Shown one piece after another: positions 1-12,179 of a DNA stretch of 64,000 nucleotides (positions within the stretch are counted from its first letter, which is position 1; the number at the start of each line of letters is the position of its first letter). The notes beneath the pieces were generated by a model. That model saw nothing but the letters and a program-made list of their open reading frames with translations, was not told the origin of the DNA and made no database searches. The stretch comes from Phoenix dactylifera (lineage: Eukaryota > Streptophyta > Magnoliopsida > Arecales > Arecaceae). Position numbers and translations under genes: made by a program. The stretch spans positions 248,001-312,000 of the forward strand of contig NW_024067779.1 of the NCBI RefSeq assembly GCF_009389715.1, in the 5' to 3' direction.

Positions 1-3000
1 CAATCCTTGACAAACATGTTAAACATTTCTTTTACAGGTAACAGGAGAAGTTTCTTACAATGGCTTCAGGTTGGAGGAGTTTGTTCCTGAGAAAACATCA
101 GTTTACATAAGCCAATATGATTTGCATATTCCTGAGATGACAGTGAGGGAGATTTTGGACTTTTCAGCACGCTTTCAAGGGTGTAGGGAGCAGAGCAGGT
201 AACATTCTCATGTGTCTTTTAATTGCTTCTAGCCACTATCACCAGAATAAATCCAAACAAGCTAAAATGCTAAATGGATTTACTTTGTGAAGAAATTATG
301 AAGGAAGTGATCAAAAGGGAGAAGCAAGCAGGAATCATCCCTGAACCAGACATAGACACGTATATGAAGGTAAACAAATAATAAGTTGTCATTCTCTGTT
401 TTCCTTGTTAAACCAAGGGGCATCTGGTAGATAGGCGCAAAAAGAATATGTTATCCAAATGAATTAACAATTTGTACTGCACTCATGGGTCTCTTTGTTT
501 TTGGTAAAATGATAATTTAAAGCTAACGCCGCATCGAAAAATGTACAGAATTCATGGAATATAGACTTTTAATCTTGTCATGAAATGCTCATATCTGACA
601 AGTGGATTTGTTACTATAGGCAATATCAGTGGAAGGATTAGAAAGAAGTCTCCAAACGGACTATATCTTAAAGGTAATTTTGCTTCAGGATATCCAAAAT
701 CAGACTATTGAATATACACATATCACTATAGTTGCCACCCTCACTTTTGTCGCTGCAAGTAATGCGCCAAAATTTCCTTGACATATCAGATCATGGGACT
801 GGACATCTGTGCAGACACAATTGTAGGGGATGCCATGAGAAGAGGCATCTCAGGTGGACAGAAGAAAAGACTGACCACAGGTACTATAAGAAAGCTGATA
901 AAATCAATATTAAATACTTCCAGTTAGTTCCTGGAATATAATGTCATGGATTTAATGATGAGTTAACTATGAATAGCTCCAATTGTCCATGTATTAAATA
1001 TGATGATTAGTTTTTTTCTATGAGTGAACCTTGTCTTTTGATTACACTTACTAGGAGAGATGATTGTTGGACCAACAAAAGTTCTTCTTATGGATGAGAT
1101 ATCAACTGGCCTAGACAGCTCAACTACCTTCCAGATTGTTACTTGCCTCCAACAATTGGCACATATTTCAGAATCTACTGTGGTGGTTTCACTTCTTCAA
1201 CCAGCACCTGAGACCTATGACCTCTTTGATGACATTATTTTAATGGCTGAAGGGAAGATAGTATACCATGGCCCTCGCAGTCATATTCTCAACTTTTTTG
1301 AAGAATGTGGTTTCAGATGCCCAGAAAGAAAAGGAGTAGCTGACTTTCTCCAGGAGGTAATTACCAATGCTCACATTCCATCAAAAAAAATACCAATGCT
1401 TACGTACTAACCTACCTCCCATTTTCTTACATACCCTTAAAATCAGCTCCACCTAACTTTGCTAACTTTATTCAGGTGTTGTCCCGAAAGGATCAACAGC
1501 AGTATTGGTTTCATTTAGACAAAAGCTATAATTATGTCTCTGTAGATCGACTCGCTCAAAAATTCAAAGCATATCACATTGGACAGAGTTTACAGAAGGA
1601 GCTATCAAAGCTTTATGGCAAGTCCCAATGCCATCAAAATGCTTTATCATTCTGTACTTATTCACTATCAAAATGGGAACTGTTTAAAACTTGCATGGCA
1701 AGGGAATTGCTTCTCATGAAGAGGAATTCATTTGTTTATATATTCAAAACAACACAGGTAATATCTACTCTCAGACAGGCTTCTTGATAATACTCTGGTT
1801 CAGCAACTGAAGCGACTCTCTCCCTATTATATTGCAGCTTGCAATTATTGCAATCATAACAATGACTGTATTCCTGCGTACGCATATGCGGGTTGATTTG
1901 ATCCATGCTAATTACTATATGGGTTCACTCTTTTATGCACTCCTCTTGCTCCTGGTTAATGGATTCCCAGAATTGGCTATGACAGTTTCTAGACTACCAG
2001 TTTTTTACAGGCAAAGAGACTTTTACTTCTATCCTGCATGGGCATATGCAATTCCAGCTTGCATCCTAAAAATTCCAATCTCATTAATAGAGTCTTTACT
2101 TTGGACATCTCTTACTTACTATGTCATTGGATATAGTCCTGAGGCAGTAAGGTAAGCGTAGTTTAGTACATAACCATGTTCAGTCTATTCCTCTATCCTC
2201 ACAATTCATAAATCCTTACTGTTTCTTCTTATGTTATTTCAGGTTCTTCCGCCAGTTCCTTATACTTTTCCTCGTCCATCAAATGTCATTATCCCTTTTC
2301 CGTTTTCTTGTCTCATATTTCCAGACATTGGTGGCTTCTACAATTAGTGGCACCATGTCTATGCTAGTTATCTTTTTGTTTGGAGGCTTTATTCTCCCAC
2401 AGCGTAAGGCCGTTACCAGATTTTTTTATATGTTTAACCAATAAGATAAATGTATTTAAATGGCTTTGCTATTGCAGCCTCTATACCTGGTTGGTTGAAG
2501 TGGGGATTCTGGATTTCTCCATTAACATATACTGAGATAGGCTTAACTGTAAATGAATTTCGCGCACCAAGATGGCAAAAGGTGAGGAAGACTTCAATTG
2601 GACATTATATAAACCATCCACTGAGTGAACAACAACAGACTAATGCTCCAACTATTCCCTTTGCTATCATATTTCTGTTCGGTAGATGTCATTAGCAAAT
2701 ACCACTATAGGGCAGCAAGTCCTGACCAGCCGTGGACTGAACTACAATAGCTACTTTTATTGGATATCAGTCGGGGCATTGCTTGGGTACATTCTACTTT
2801 TCAGTGTTGCATTTATGTTGGCCTTAACTTTTAAAAGATGTAAGTTTTCATCTCTCCTAGCCAACATATTAACTATGCATGGCATGCACTGCCTCCCTCT
2901 TTTAACTTTGCAATGATATTGAAATACGTGGGTGCAGCTATTGGGGTCTCTCGTGCTATTATCTCTCGTGCAAAGCTTTCTCAGATGCAAAAAGGAGGAG

Positions 3001-3266
3001 ATATTGATAACTCAACAGTCCTAACAAATCAGTCCAGAAAGGTGCCCCAGACAAGTACTGCTGAACCCAAAAGAAATGGTAAGGCTATTTTGTCCGATTC
3101 TACTTGCAAGATCAAAAGATAATACATGATAGAAAAGTTCCAAAAGACAAAAACAAGCTGAAATACAAGAGTCTCCATCATTTATCTTGCAGGAAGGATG
3201 GTTTTACCTTTTATTCCCCTCACAGTGACATTCCAAGATGTGAATTACTATGTTGATACTCCACTG
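1..3266 (+). pseudogene. ABCG/PDR transporter, copy A, 3'-truncated (5' exons outside window)
   Basis: Pleiotropic-drug-resistance type ABC transporter (full-size ABCG), normally a plasma-membrane exporter of hydrophobic compounds. GT-AG exons can be read at about 38-198, 282-369, 620-673, 790-880, 1055-1356, 1476-1757, 1848-2151, 2253-2403, 2478-2581, 2686-2839, 2938-3078 and 3193-3266. They give the end of NBD1 (signature [12 protein letters not shown], Walker [14 protein letters not shown], switch region [16 protein letters not shown]), the first membrane domain ([33 protein letters not shown]) and the linker into NBD2 ([20 protein letters not shown]). The gene then stops: NBD2 and the second membrane domain are absent, and a CNL gene on the other strand begins within 30 bp. 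The acceptor before the 282-369 exon is unclear. The block recurs at 18280-21545 with few substitutions, so the truncation predates that duplication. Family call is firm; pseudogene status is inferred from the missing half. Confidence 0.88.
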
Positions 3267-3289
3267 GTAATCATGTTAGAGTAATTACG

Positions 3290-3354
3290 ACATCAGTTTA
3301 TTAAAAGCTTCTGAGAATTGGAAGTCAGTAGACTTCCAATGAACATCAGTTTAT
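3290..3354. repeat. Direct repeat and hairpin at the ABCG/CNL junction
   Basis: The 12-mer ACATCAGTTTAT occurs at 3290-3301 and again at 3343-3354. Between the copies lies a perfect inverted repeat, TTGGAAGTC - AGTA - GACTTCCAA (about 3318-3339). It sits exactly where the truncated ABCG gene meets the 3' end of the CNL gene. The same structure is at 21569-21633 in copy B. It may be the scar of the rearrangement that joined the two genes. Confidence 0.6.
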
Positions 3355-5656
3355 CTGGGCACTGCTGCTGTTGTTTGAGTAACAACCGTCCCCATAATGT
3401 CAATGAACGGAGCTGGTACAGGTTTGGTGTCTGAACAAAAAGGACATCCCCAGGGATTATACGTTCGAGCAAAATCAGAGACAACGAGACGAGGTTGTCC
3501 ATTTGCTTGAGTGCTTTTTCGAGTGACTCCTCAAACATTCTATCAACTGCTTTGTGAATCTCCTCCGTAGTAAAGCTTGGTGTAGTAACCAATTTTTTGA
3601 TGAATCTTATGCCTCGTAAACGGACAATATCCATAGCATCCAGACCAAATTCAGACTCCTCGATTTGCAGAGTCTGCAAGTTTTTGTGATCACCACCTAT
3701 CGGTGCGCTTAGAAACATGTGTAGATTAATATATACGTGCCTCAGTGTCCGGATTTTCCAAAATGATTTCGGAAGCCAATAAATGTATGTACCACTCACA
3801 TCCAGAGTCTGCAGATTCAGGAGATGTCGGATGGAGGATGGTAGTCTCTTCAAACTAGTGTTTCTCAATCCCAGATATCGTAGATGAATCATGCTGCCGA
3901 TCTGTTTCGGTAACTCCTTAAGATCTCTTGTGCCCTCGAGATCCAGCACCCTTAATAAGTTTAACCCATTCAAAATCTTCTCCCATTAGTCAAAATCAAA
4001 TTGAAGCCCAGCAGAGTGCGGAGATGTGGTGAGGAAACAGCAACCTCGTCATTTATACGATTGTGGAAAGCCGCACGATGACTCCATATAGATACTGCCA
4101 TGTTGTCACTGCTGCAAATTTGAAGAAATCCATCCCTTCTGGCTTCCGATTGGCCAAATTCCCGTAACAGATCATGGATGCGTATGCTCTTAACCCGCCC
4201 GCCAGCCTTGCTTCTCTCGACAACCTGGATCATGCACCTCTGGACCAAATTATCCAACCAAACTCTAGCAGTTTCTTCCATTGTCCTTCTCTGCTCTTCC
4301 GGTATGAAACCTTCGGCGACCCACAACCTCACTAATTTGGAAGCAGAGATAATGGAGTCCTCTGGAAACGCAGCGATGTATAGAAAACATGGTTTTAACA
4401 GATACGGCAAGTCATTGTAACTTAAGCCCAATATATTGAAGCACTTCTTCCCATCTGGACCATCTTCCCAATTCATGCTCTGAGCTACACTCCACCACGC
4501 ATCATAGGTAGAATCTTTTCCTGACAAAAGGCCCCCTAACGCCACCAGTGCAAGAGGAAGTCCACCGCACCTCTTTGCAAGTCTCTTGGCCAATTCCTTC
4601 AAATCAGCGGGGACATCTTGTTTTAGTGGAAATGCCTTCCTACACAAGAGTTCCAAACTCTGTGTGTCATCCAGAGTGTGCAGTTTATATGGAGGAAAGC
4701 TTGACCTGGCACGGTTTGCAACTTCCATCTCACGGGTAGTAAGCAGTATTCTGCTGCCGTTGTTTCCATTAGGAAAGAATGGATGCATTTGTCCCCAAAC
4801 GTCAACACTCGATACATCATCCATCACGACCAAATACTTTCTGTCTCTTAGGAAATCACGGAGCTTCTCTCTCACTTCTTCTTCACCCATCTGCTCTAAG
4901 TCTTCTTCAGTAATTTCTGTAGTTGTTTCTTTCTTCTTTTTGATTCCCATTTTTTTCATGATGTCCTTCGCTAGCTCGATAACTCGGTAGCTCTGAGAAA
5001 CTGAAACCCAAGCAGAGGTATCAAAATGTTTTTTAATTGCAGGGTCATTGTACACTTTACTCGCTAGGGTGGTCTTGCCTAGTCCACTCATACCCACTAT
5101 AGAAATTACACATCGTGCTTTCTCATTCCCATCAAGCAATTGACACACTATTTCTTTCTTATCATTCTCGAAGCCTATAACATCAATGTCATCATCATCA
5201 GAGTGAGGAGAGGATTGTCTGAGTGATTGCGAAATTTCATCCACCGCACTACTTCCACCTATATCAGTAATGCCATATGTATCTTTGCTCGCGAAAAGAT
5301 TCTGGATCTTTTCATTTATTTTTTCAATTTCAGAACCAATTTTATGTAGGGTAATCAATTCACCAGGTTTGTGAGAGTACCTGGAAATGGTGCCCATGAA
5401 GCCTCTCCTCTGACGCTGCCTCTCGCCCATGTACTTGATGGTGCCTATGATGTCTTCTATTTCATATGCCACATCTTTCATCTGCTTTATCCAGATCTCC
5501 ATTCTTGCATCTCCCCTCTTCCTGGACTCGGCATCTTTGAGGAAACCTTGCAATAGCTGGAGTTGTGCTTTCACCCATTCGACTTGATCCCTGACCCCAC
5601 TTAAGAAAGCAGCTTCTTGTGCGAGGAGGTTGGCAAGCTGAGAGACGACATTGGAA
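3293..5656 (-). pseudogene. CNL disease-resistance gene, copy A (frameshifted, 5'-truncated)
   Basis: Coiled-coil NB-ARC-LRR intracellular immune receptor of RPM1-like type. Visible motifs are the Rx_N-type coiled coil with DVAYEIEDII, a P-loop reading GMSGLGKTT (GMGGLGKTT in copies C/D), RNBS-A FDTSAWVSVSQ, kinase-2 VVMDDV followed by S instead of W, RNBS-B GSRILLTTRE, GLPL CGGLPLALVALGG, RNBS-D FLYIAAFPED, an MHD-site variant IHD, and the first LRRs. One A is missing from an A-run near 3970 compared with the other copies, splitting it into two frames (3970-5574 and 3293-3973). The first ~25 codons are gone: at about 5656 the coding sequence jumps into the ~107-bp repeat. One codon is absent (KKMG versus KKVMG). 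It is convergent with ABCG copy A. Confidence 0.9.
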
Positions 5657-5790
5657 TTTTAGAGTTCTAAATTTAATTCAGTATATGCCCATTACAGCTA
5701 GGGATGCACATGGATCGATTGGATCGGGTAATTCCAATTCAATCTAATTTTTTATTTGAGTTCTAATTTTAGATCTAAATTTAATTCAAT
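5657..5790. repeat. Single remnant unit of the ~107-bp flank repeat
   Basis: One unit containing GCTAGGGATGCACATGGATC and the following AT-rich text. Three tandem units of the same sequence lie at 24028-24335, 39024-39320 and 53990-54310. The fusion of this unit to the CNL coding sequence at 5656 looks like a deletion that removed the gene start and the other units. Confidence 0.7.
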
Positions 5791-7270
5791 AAAAAATTAG
5801 ATTGGATCGATTCGAATCTACGGCTGCAATTTTTGACCCAACGAATTATTCAAATCGGATTAAGTCTGAATTCGGTAAACTCAAACCTGAAAATAGAACG
5901 AGTCCAATTTTAAGATCCGATCTAATTTTACGGGTCCTCCATAATAAGTCGGGTCAGAACTAAGTGGATCGGGTTGGGTCACGGGCCAACCCCAATCTAT
6001 TTGCAGCTGGGCCGGACATCTCATCCTCCGACTGCCCACATTGTACCCTCTCTTCATGTGTCCCAACGTCGCGTCATCAGCTTCTTCCCGGGTAAGCTGT
6101 CTGATCTTGGACGGCAACCAGCCTCACATGATGAGGTGGCCAAAGACAATTGCCAACGTTGGCACAAAAAGGTTACTACTAAAGCATCATTCTGAATCAA
6201 CCGCCAAAATCCATTTATTGGTGAAATGGGTTCGGGTTTCGGGTCCTGGGTTTCGGGTTCGGGTACTTTGGGTCTGATCTGGACCCAAGTTGGGCCCATG
6301 AGGGTATTGCCCAAATGGGTTCGGTTATTTACCTGTTTGGAGATTCCAATCTCTTTCTTTGAAATTCTTGATCTCAAGGTTTCTTTCGGATTGCTCTTTT
6401 TTTTTTTTTGAAATAATTTTTTCAGATTGTTCTGGCTTTGTTCCCGTTTTATTTATCCGAAATAGTCAGATGCTTGTGTTTCGAGATGATTTCATGCTGT
6501 TTTAGATGAATCGGTGCATGATTTCTGGGTAAGTTATGGACGTGGTGTTGGTCTTGTAGTTGAATGGCATCGTGCTTCTTTGAGACGATCTCGAAGATGA
6601 GTGATTGCTGTGGTCCTGGTATCGATCTAAAGATTAAGTTTTTTGGCTAGATGTTAAGAGTAATTTTTCTTCGAGAGCCGGTGCGGGATCATCCTTGAAT
6701 CACCACTACGATTTTGGTATTGATAACTTGTTTTCTTGAAGTCAACATCTTTCTTCTAAGTTTGTTTTTGGTCACTTATGGCTGTAAGTTTCAGATGGAT
6801 ATCTGAATTCATCTTCAGTATTATTAAGCAATGAGGAGATAAACATTATGGATAGGGATAAACAATATTATAATTTTGACAGCCTTGTCATCCAGCTTAG
6901 GAACTATTACCATGGCATCTACCAAGAATGCTTGCTAGGATTCCAAACACAAAATACATCGAGGTGTATCTAAGTGAAATAGTGAGAGACTGATGGGCAG
7001 CTGTTCACTGATGTTCTGTGCTCTGAAGATATGTTTTATTTGAAATAAGGTTTGGTGTTCTTCCCCTGTATCGAGATGGGAGACAAATCGATACAACTGC
7101 TGTAAAACAAAAAATGAGTTTCCACCGAAAGCCTGCCTACAATCTAAGGCTGATCTGAGATTCATACGACACTCTGTGTAGCTGAACATTTCAAAACCTA
7201 TCATATATTGGAGGCAAATATTGAGCAGAAACCCAGTAACTATATAAGTAAAATAATTAAACAAAAACAA
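5683..7270. repeat. 1.59-kb gene-poor segment duplicated at 54213-55800
   Basis: The segment matches 54213-55800 with only scattered substitutions at a constant offset of 48,530 bp. It contains repeated TTTCGGGT text near 6230-6270, a T-run near 6400 and no convincing gene. Short ORFs on both strands (for example 6935-7270 -) have no recognisable domain. Homology stops abruptly at about 7271/55801. It is probably the ancestral DNA upstream of the CNL gene, now found at both edges of the expanded cluster. Confidence 0.75.
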
Positions 7271-7849
7271 ATTACCTCGGAGAACAGCAAATCAATTACC
7301 TCCTGCTTGTCGCGTTCCCTTGTTGAAACAGAAGGAACTCTAGTAGATGAAACAGGTCTTGAAGCGTGAATTAACACTGTTCTTAAGCGAATTTTGCCCC
7401 ACTATGTTGCTGTTGGTGATCCAGCAAATTCGCTCCAGGATACATCAAAACCAAAATAGAATTCTAGCCAGCAAAACTAGGATTCTCCAGAACAACGAAA
7501 AAATGAAAAGTTTATGTAGAAGAAGTTATCTGTTCAAAACATAACTGCTAGTGCAGTTATTTTGTGCAAAAACGGATATAAACTGCCAATATAAATTTCA
7601 TTTTACACGTGCCAAGTGCCAATATTTGATAATAAAATATTGGCTTTCCACCACAACTTCCCACCAAAAAATTACTTTAGCATGTTTAGGATATGAATGC
7701 TTATTAAGCTATCTAAAAAACTCTACACAAGCAATGTGGGACTAAAACCCCTCTCAACATTACAAATTATTAAAGGAAGGAGACTTCAAACATCCCTTCC
7801 ATAAATACCCGACTCCTCCACCATGTGGCTGGTTGATTCTGGGTACGGA
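7271..7849. other. No gene seen
   Basis: AT-rich sequence with short ORFs only (7347-7544 +, 7551-7745 +). They resemble no family I know and have no supporting context. Confidence 0.5.
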
Positions 7850-8095
7850 GCTTTGAGGACCCGTCTCTCTCCATCTTCCTCTCTTAAATGGAGGCGTTCC
7901 CGATCCTGCGAGATTTCATCGAAGCCACATGCGAGATCTTAAGGGTGCTTTGAGGACCCGTCTCTCTCCATCTTCCTCTCTTAAATGGAGGCGTTCCCGA
8001 TCCTGCGAGATCTCATCGAAGCCACATGCGAGATCTTAAGGGTGCTTTGAGGACCCGTTTCTCTCCATCTTCCTCTCTTAAATGTGGCTGGTTAA
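7850..8095. repeat. 97-bp tandem repeat, about 2.5 copies
   Basis: The string GAGGACCCGTCTCTCTCCATC recurs with a 97-bp step, with CG of the motif at about 7862, 7959 and 8056. Each full unit has an ATG-started frame reading MEAFPILRDFIEATCEILRV before a stop. I do not recognise that peptide. Confidence 0.75.
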
Positions 8096-8149
8096 CCAGC
8101 CTTACCCCTAAATTTTAGATGCTTTAAATACTTTAAAATACTTATTTTT

Positions 8150-8557
8150 TCAGATGCTTCTATCCCACATGCCGCCCGTAATTGAAGCCACTCTGCTGGA
8201 AAGAGAACCACTTACCTCGTCGTCCCCTTCCACTCGCTTCCTCTCGCGGGAAGCTCGACCTTCCACTTGGGCTCGCAGTAACTCGTACTCGTACTCGTCC
8301 AGCACGTCGTCTGCTTGATAAGTCACTTCTTTAAGCTCCTTCAGCCAGAGCTTGACGGATTCGTCTCGTATCTCCCTCTCTTCCGCGTCATGGAGCACTG
8401 CCTGGATCCTCCTCAATGTTCTCTCCAGCTTCTCTAGATCTTTTAGGATACTGCTGCGTGGATCCGATGATGAAGACAACGAGACTGCCCAACTGCGAGC
8501 ACACCCCAACACTAGGCTGGTTTTTGATAGGATGGAAGAGAGGAAAGCGCTCGCCAT
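8150..8557 (-). pseudogene. Isolated coiled-coil (Rx_N) exon of an RGA-type CNL gene
   Basis: Starting at MASAFLSSILSK (ATG at 8557), the reading frame gives about 125 residues of an RGA2/RPP13-like coiled-coil domain, including LEKLERTLRRIQAVLHDAEE and LKELKEVTYQADDVLDEYEYE (the EDVID-equivalent site). It ends shortly after in IASITGGMWDRSI and a stop. No NB-ARC follows on this strand: the next sequence is the 97-bp repeat. The type differs from CNL A-D. It is most likely the stranded 5' end of a second resistance-gene family. Confidence 0.75.
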
Positions 8558-8809
8558 TGCACAACCTCGGTTTCCTCCTTGCTGTGCTCGGAGCAGACAC
8601 GGCAAACAGGAAAGAGGGCTTTGGCTTTCCTTCTCGTCTCCGTATCTCATTCGCGGAAAGACTGAGCCGGGGTCAAGTCAATGGCGGGCAAAACAGAACC
8701 ACCATTATACTTCAAATTAATGACTTCTTAGTTTCTAAACCCTTCTGGTCTATATGTCTCACATCATGGCTCAATATCTGGTCGGGCCTGGGCTCCCCAT
8801 AAGTCCAAG

Positions 8810-11800
8810 TGCGTCGTCATTTGTGGGCCCCAGAGAATTCTAATAGGTCCAGCTGTTTCCCACTTCCAAGCATTTTGATTCCCCAGTCCGACCATTTCCT
8901 CCTATCCCATGCCCCGGCTCACTCTTTCCGCGAACGAGATAAGGAGGCGAGGAGGAAAGCCAAAGCCCTCTTTCCCCACCCACTAATTAAAAAGAAAAAA
9001 ATCAAAAGAAACAGAAATAAACAAAAGTCAAAAGAAAAAGAAAAAAAAAAAAAAGTTGAGATCTATGTCCGCGGCCATCAGATCATCTTTACTCCGCTTT
9101 GAGATGTGTAATTGTAGATGATGTCAATGTATAGTATTTTGAGATTAATGGATAATCCGGCGGTCGATGGGCACAAAGGGATGTGCATCAATTTTTGATA
9201 TGAAGAATACAATCACGACCCTTCATGAAATAAGAAGAAAGAAAATTTCAAATATATCAATAAGTTTTTTTTTCAGTGAATCTAGATTGGGCTTTGCACA
9301 ATCTCTATACCTATCTTCTATACCGAAAGGAGAGAGAAAATTTGACCCCTCTCCAAAATTCAAAAAAATTAGAAAGAAATTCATAGAAAAATCTACTCTT
9401 CTCAATAAAATTTATTTCTCAACGCACAAAGGAGATAAAAATAGATTAAATTAGCATGCAAAAGAAAACCATGAGTTAGATTTAGTTTTTCAATGTACAA
9501 AAAGGGGAAAAGTAAGAGAAAATTAGTGCAAAAGAAAACACGATTTCATTTCTCCATGCACAAAAAAGGAAAAAAATCAAAAACCCATGAGTTGTATTTT
9601 GTTTCTCAACGCACAAAAAAAAGAAGGGGGGAGGAGGAGTACACTTCAAAATGAAAAATAAAAATAAAATCATTCAAAGCAGGACTCTTCAAAAAGAAAA
9701 TCCGTTCATAATATTTCTCTTTAGAAAGCAAATCCATTTGTAATATTTTCTATACCCACAAAAAAGAAGTCCATTTAAAAAGGACTTTCAAAATGGAAAA
9801 TTTTGCACAAAGTAAATTAGTGTACAAAAAAAAATCATGCACAAACTAAGCCAAAAAAAGTTTCATTTCTTATTTCTTTTGGGAACTCAAAGAAAAAAAA
9901 TTTGCTACTTATTTTTTAAAAAAAATCTGAGTTAGAAATACCAAAATCCTCATGGAAAAAATTTATTTTTCAATTCTAAGTATCTCATACATATTAGAAT
10001 ATGTGATCATATAGAAGAAGTTGCTTCAATTACTTTAGATAGAAATACTAAAATCCTTATGGGAAAATCTGTTAACAAACCGTATGATCTATATTTGGAG
10101 ATTGTATAATTATGATATATTTTAATCAAGCAGAGTTTCCCGATAATAAATATATTAATGTTGTATCTATATTATGGGAGGGGGACCAATAAAACTGGAA
10201 GAATTTATTCAAAAAATGTTATAGGAATGCTATATCTTTGTTTTAGCGTTCATAATAAACAAAGCCTTCTTATCCGCAAGGTCTAACTAGCTTGTATGTG
10301 GCATATTTCAAATAGGTCCGATTGAAGAAATTAGTCATTTCCTTTTACAACTTATTATTCAATATGATCAACCTAATGAAAAGTTATAACTTTACCATTT
10401 CTCTACTTATTCATTTGAAGCATATAAATGTTGCTAAATTTTCTTCTCTATTTTTTCATATGTTGAAACAATCCCAACATAAATGCTCCAACAAGAATGA
10501 AAACAGCTACTCAAATTCAAAAGAAAAGTAATTGAAATCTACTGCATCAAATCAAAAAGAATCGGATGTCTTCACATAAGCAAACATTTACTTATCATAC
10601 TACATACATTTATCTATTATATTAAACAATTTATCTTTTCCATTAGCTGATCTTTTTATTAGTGGGATGTTGAAAGTAAAATGATTAATAATTATGAAAT
10701 GTACATTACTTATGATATATTTTTTATTCTATTTTTAAGTTCTTATTATTCTTCTGTTGCATAAAATTACATTTCAGTTTTCAGTATCTCCTCGCACATC
10801 GTGCGAGTATCTTTCTTATTCTTTTCCTAAACAAAAGAATAAACAATAGAGGAAGGAGAAATTATAGGAGATAACCTGGCTGGTGATTAGATCTTCCTCA
10901 GGTTGAGATTGATAGCAACAACTTGCTTTGATAGACAAAGGGAGGGAGAGTGAAAAATAGTAATGAGAGAGAGATCGATGATGAACGAGAAGAGCCCTGA
11001 AATTGGAATTGGAATTGGAAGGAGAGAAGTCGAGGTCGAGGTGAGGACCACCTCCTCTCCCAGCACCAAACCGAGTTGGTCTTCTTTGTTTTTTTTTCTC
11101 TTGATGTCTTGGACCTGGCATTTAGGGCCGGGATCCATTAAGAAAAGAGTGAAACTGGAGTAAATATTTTGCGCTCTTCAGGCCAAACTTTTAGGCCCAT
11201 TAAAGACAACTTGCAAGATTAGTACACCAGGAAGAGATGACGACTTCTGTTGGGGAAGTACATTGGAAATTCTCTATATGGCCCGAATTTTGCAACTTTC
11301 TTGCCCCTAAACATATCTAATTTATCCTGTTGTGTCAAACTTTTAGCTCTATCACTTATCTAAACAATCTTTTCTTTGACTATTACATTTTCATAAGAAA
11401 AAACTCAGATTTTTATTCATGCATATCACCCATTTGTTTGTTTTCATGCAACTTTTGTGCTGGCTCTTGTATTCCAGTTGCTAGGACACACTTAGACGAA
11501 GAAAATTATCTTAAGAATCAAAAAAGAAGTACCTTGAGAATGTGATTGTACATGAGCATGTTTCAACAACTTGAAGCATTAGAAGTTGGATACGAGGGGT
11601 GCTTCTTCCTCCAAAATAAGCCATTGTGGAATTTGAGTGCCTTCAATGGGATTGGAATGATAAGAATTTGGAACACGGATAGCTAAATTCAGTTACTCCA
11701 CCCATCATGGCAGACTTGGCTTTGATGAACCTGGTGCTGTAATATAATGGATGAAACAAATCAAACTAATTGGTTTGAGTTGCTGGATTCCACAAGCTCA

Positions 11801-12150
11801 ATCTGTGGCTTTGGGCCGTTGGTCATCATTGGATCAAAGGAACGAACATGTTGTCATCATGGTGACTGAACAAGATCATCACTTAATGGATCCCGATCAT
11901 GATTCCAGTCAACATCTTCCATCTCACAATCCATCACTTGCCGCTCCAGGTTTTCATCATCAGTAAATTCTTCAGTATCTACTTCACTATTATGGCTGTT
12001 GAGACACTGAAAAGAAACACGAGAAAGGGAGCAGTTGGTGTAATTCTTATTCTTTGGCAGATAGCCTGGTTATAAGTTTAACTAATTTAAATGGTGCAGA
12101 ACAATAGTTGACAATCTGTGATTGTAGTGAACTAGGAGATCTACCTCGAT
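8810..12150. other. AT-rich intergenic DNA, no gene seen
   Basis: Long A-runs and low-complexity sequence. A degenerate repeat around TTTCTCAACGCACAAA is visible near 9417, 9489, 9550 and 9605 with 55-72 bp steps. Overlapping ORFs at 10816-11163 on both strands are driven by simple sequence (GGAATTGGAATT, GAGGTCGAGGT). None looks like a protein family. Confidence 0.5.
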
Positions 12151-12179
12151 GCTTTGAATGTGATATCTTTGGCACCGCT

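Noticed and set aside
4178-4990. Plus-strand ORFs over the CNL copies (80, 63 and 134-135 aa, repeated in each copy)
   Set aside because: They are antisense shadows of the CNL frame, present wherever it is, without own domains.
10816-11163. ORFs on both strands with simple repeats
   Set aside because: Driven by GGAATT and GAGGTC repeats. No family resemblance and no neighbouring gene signals.
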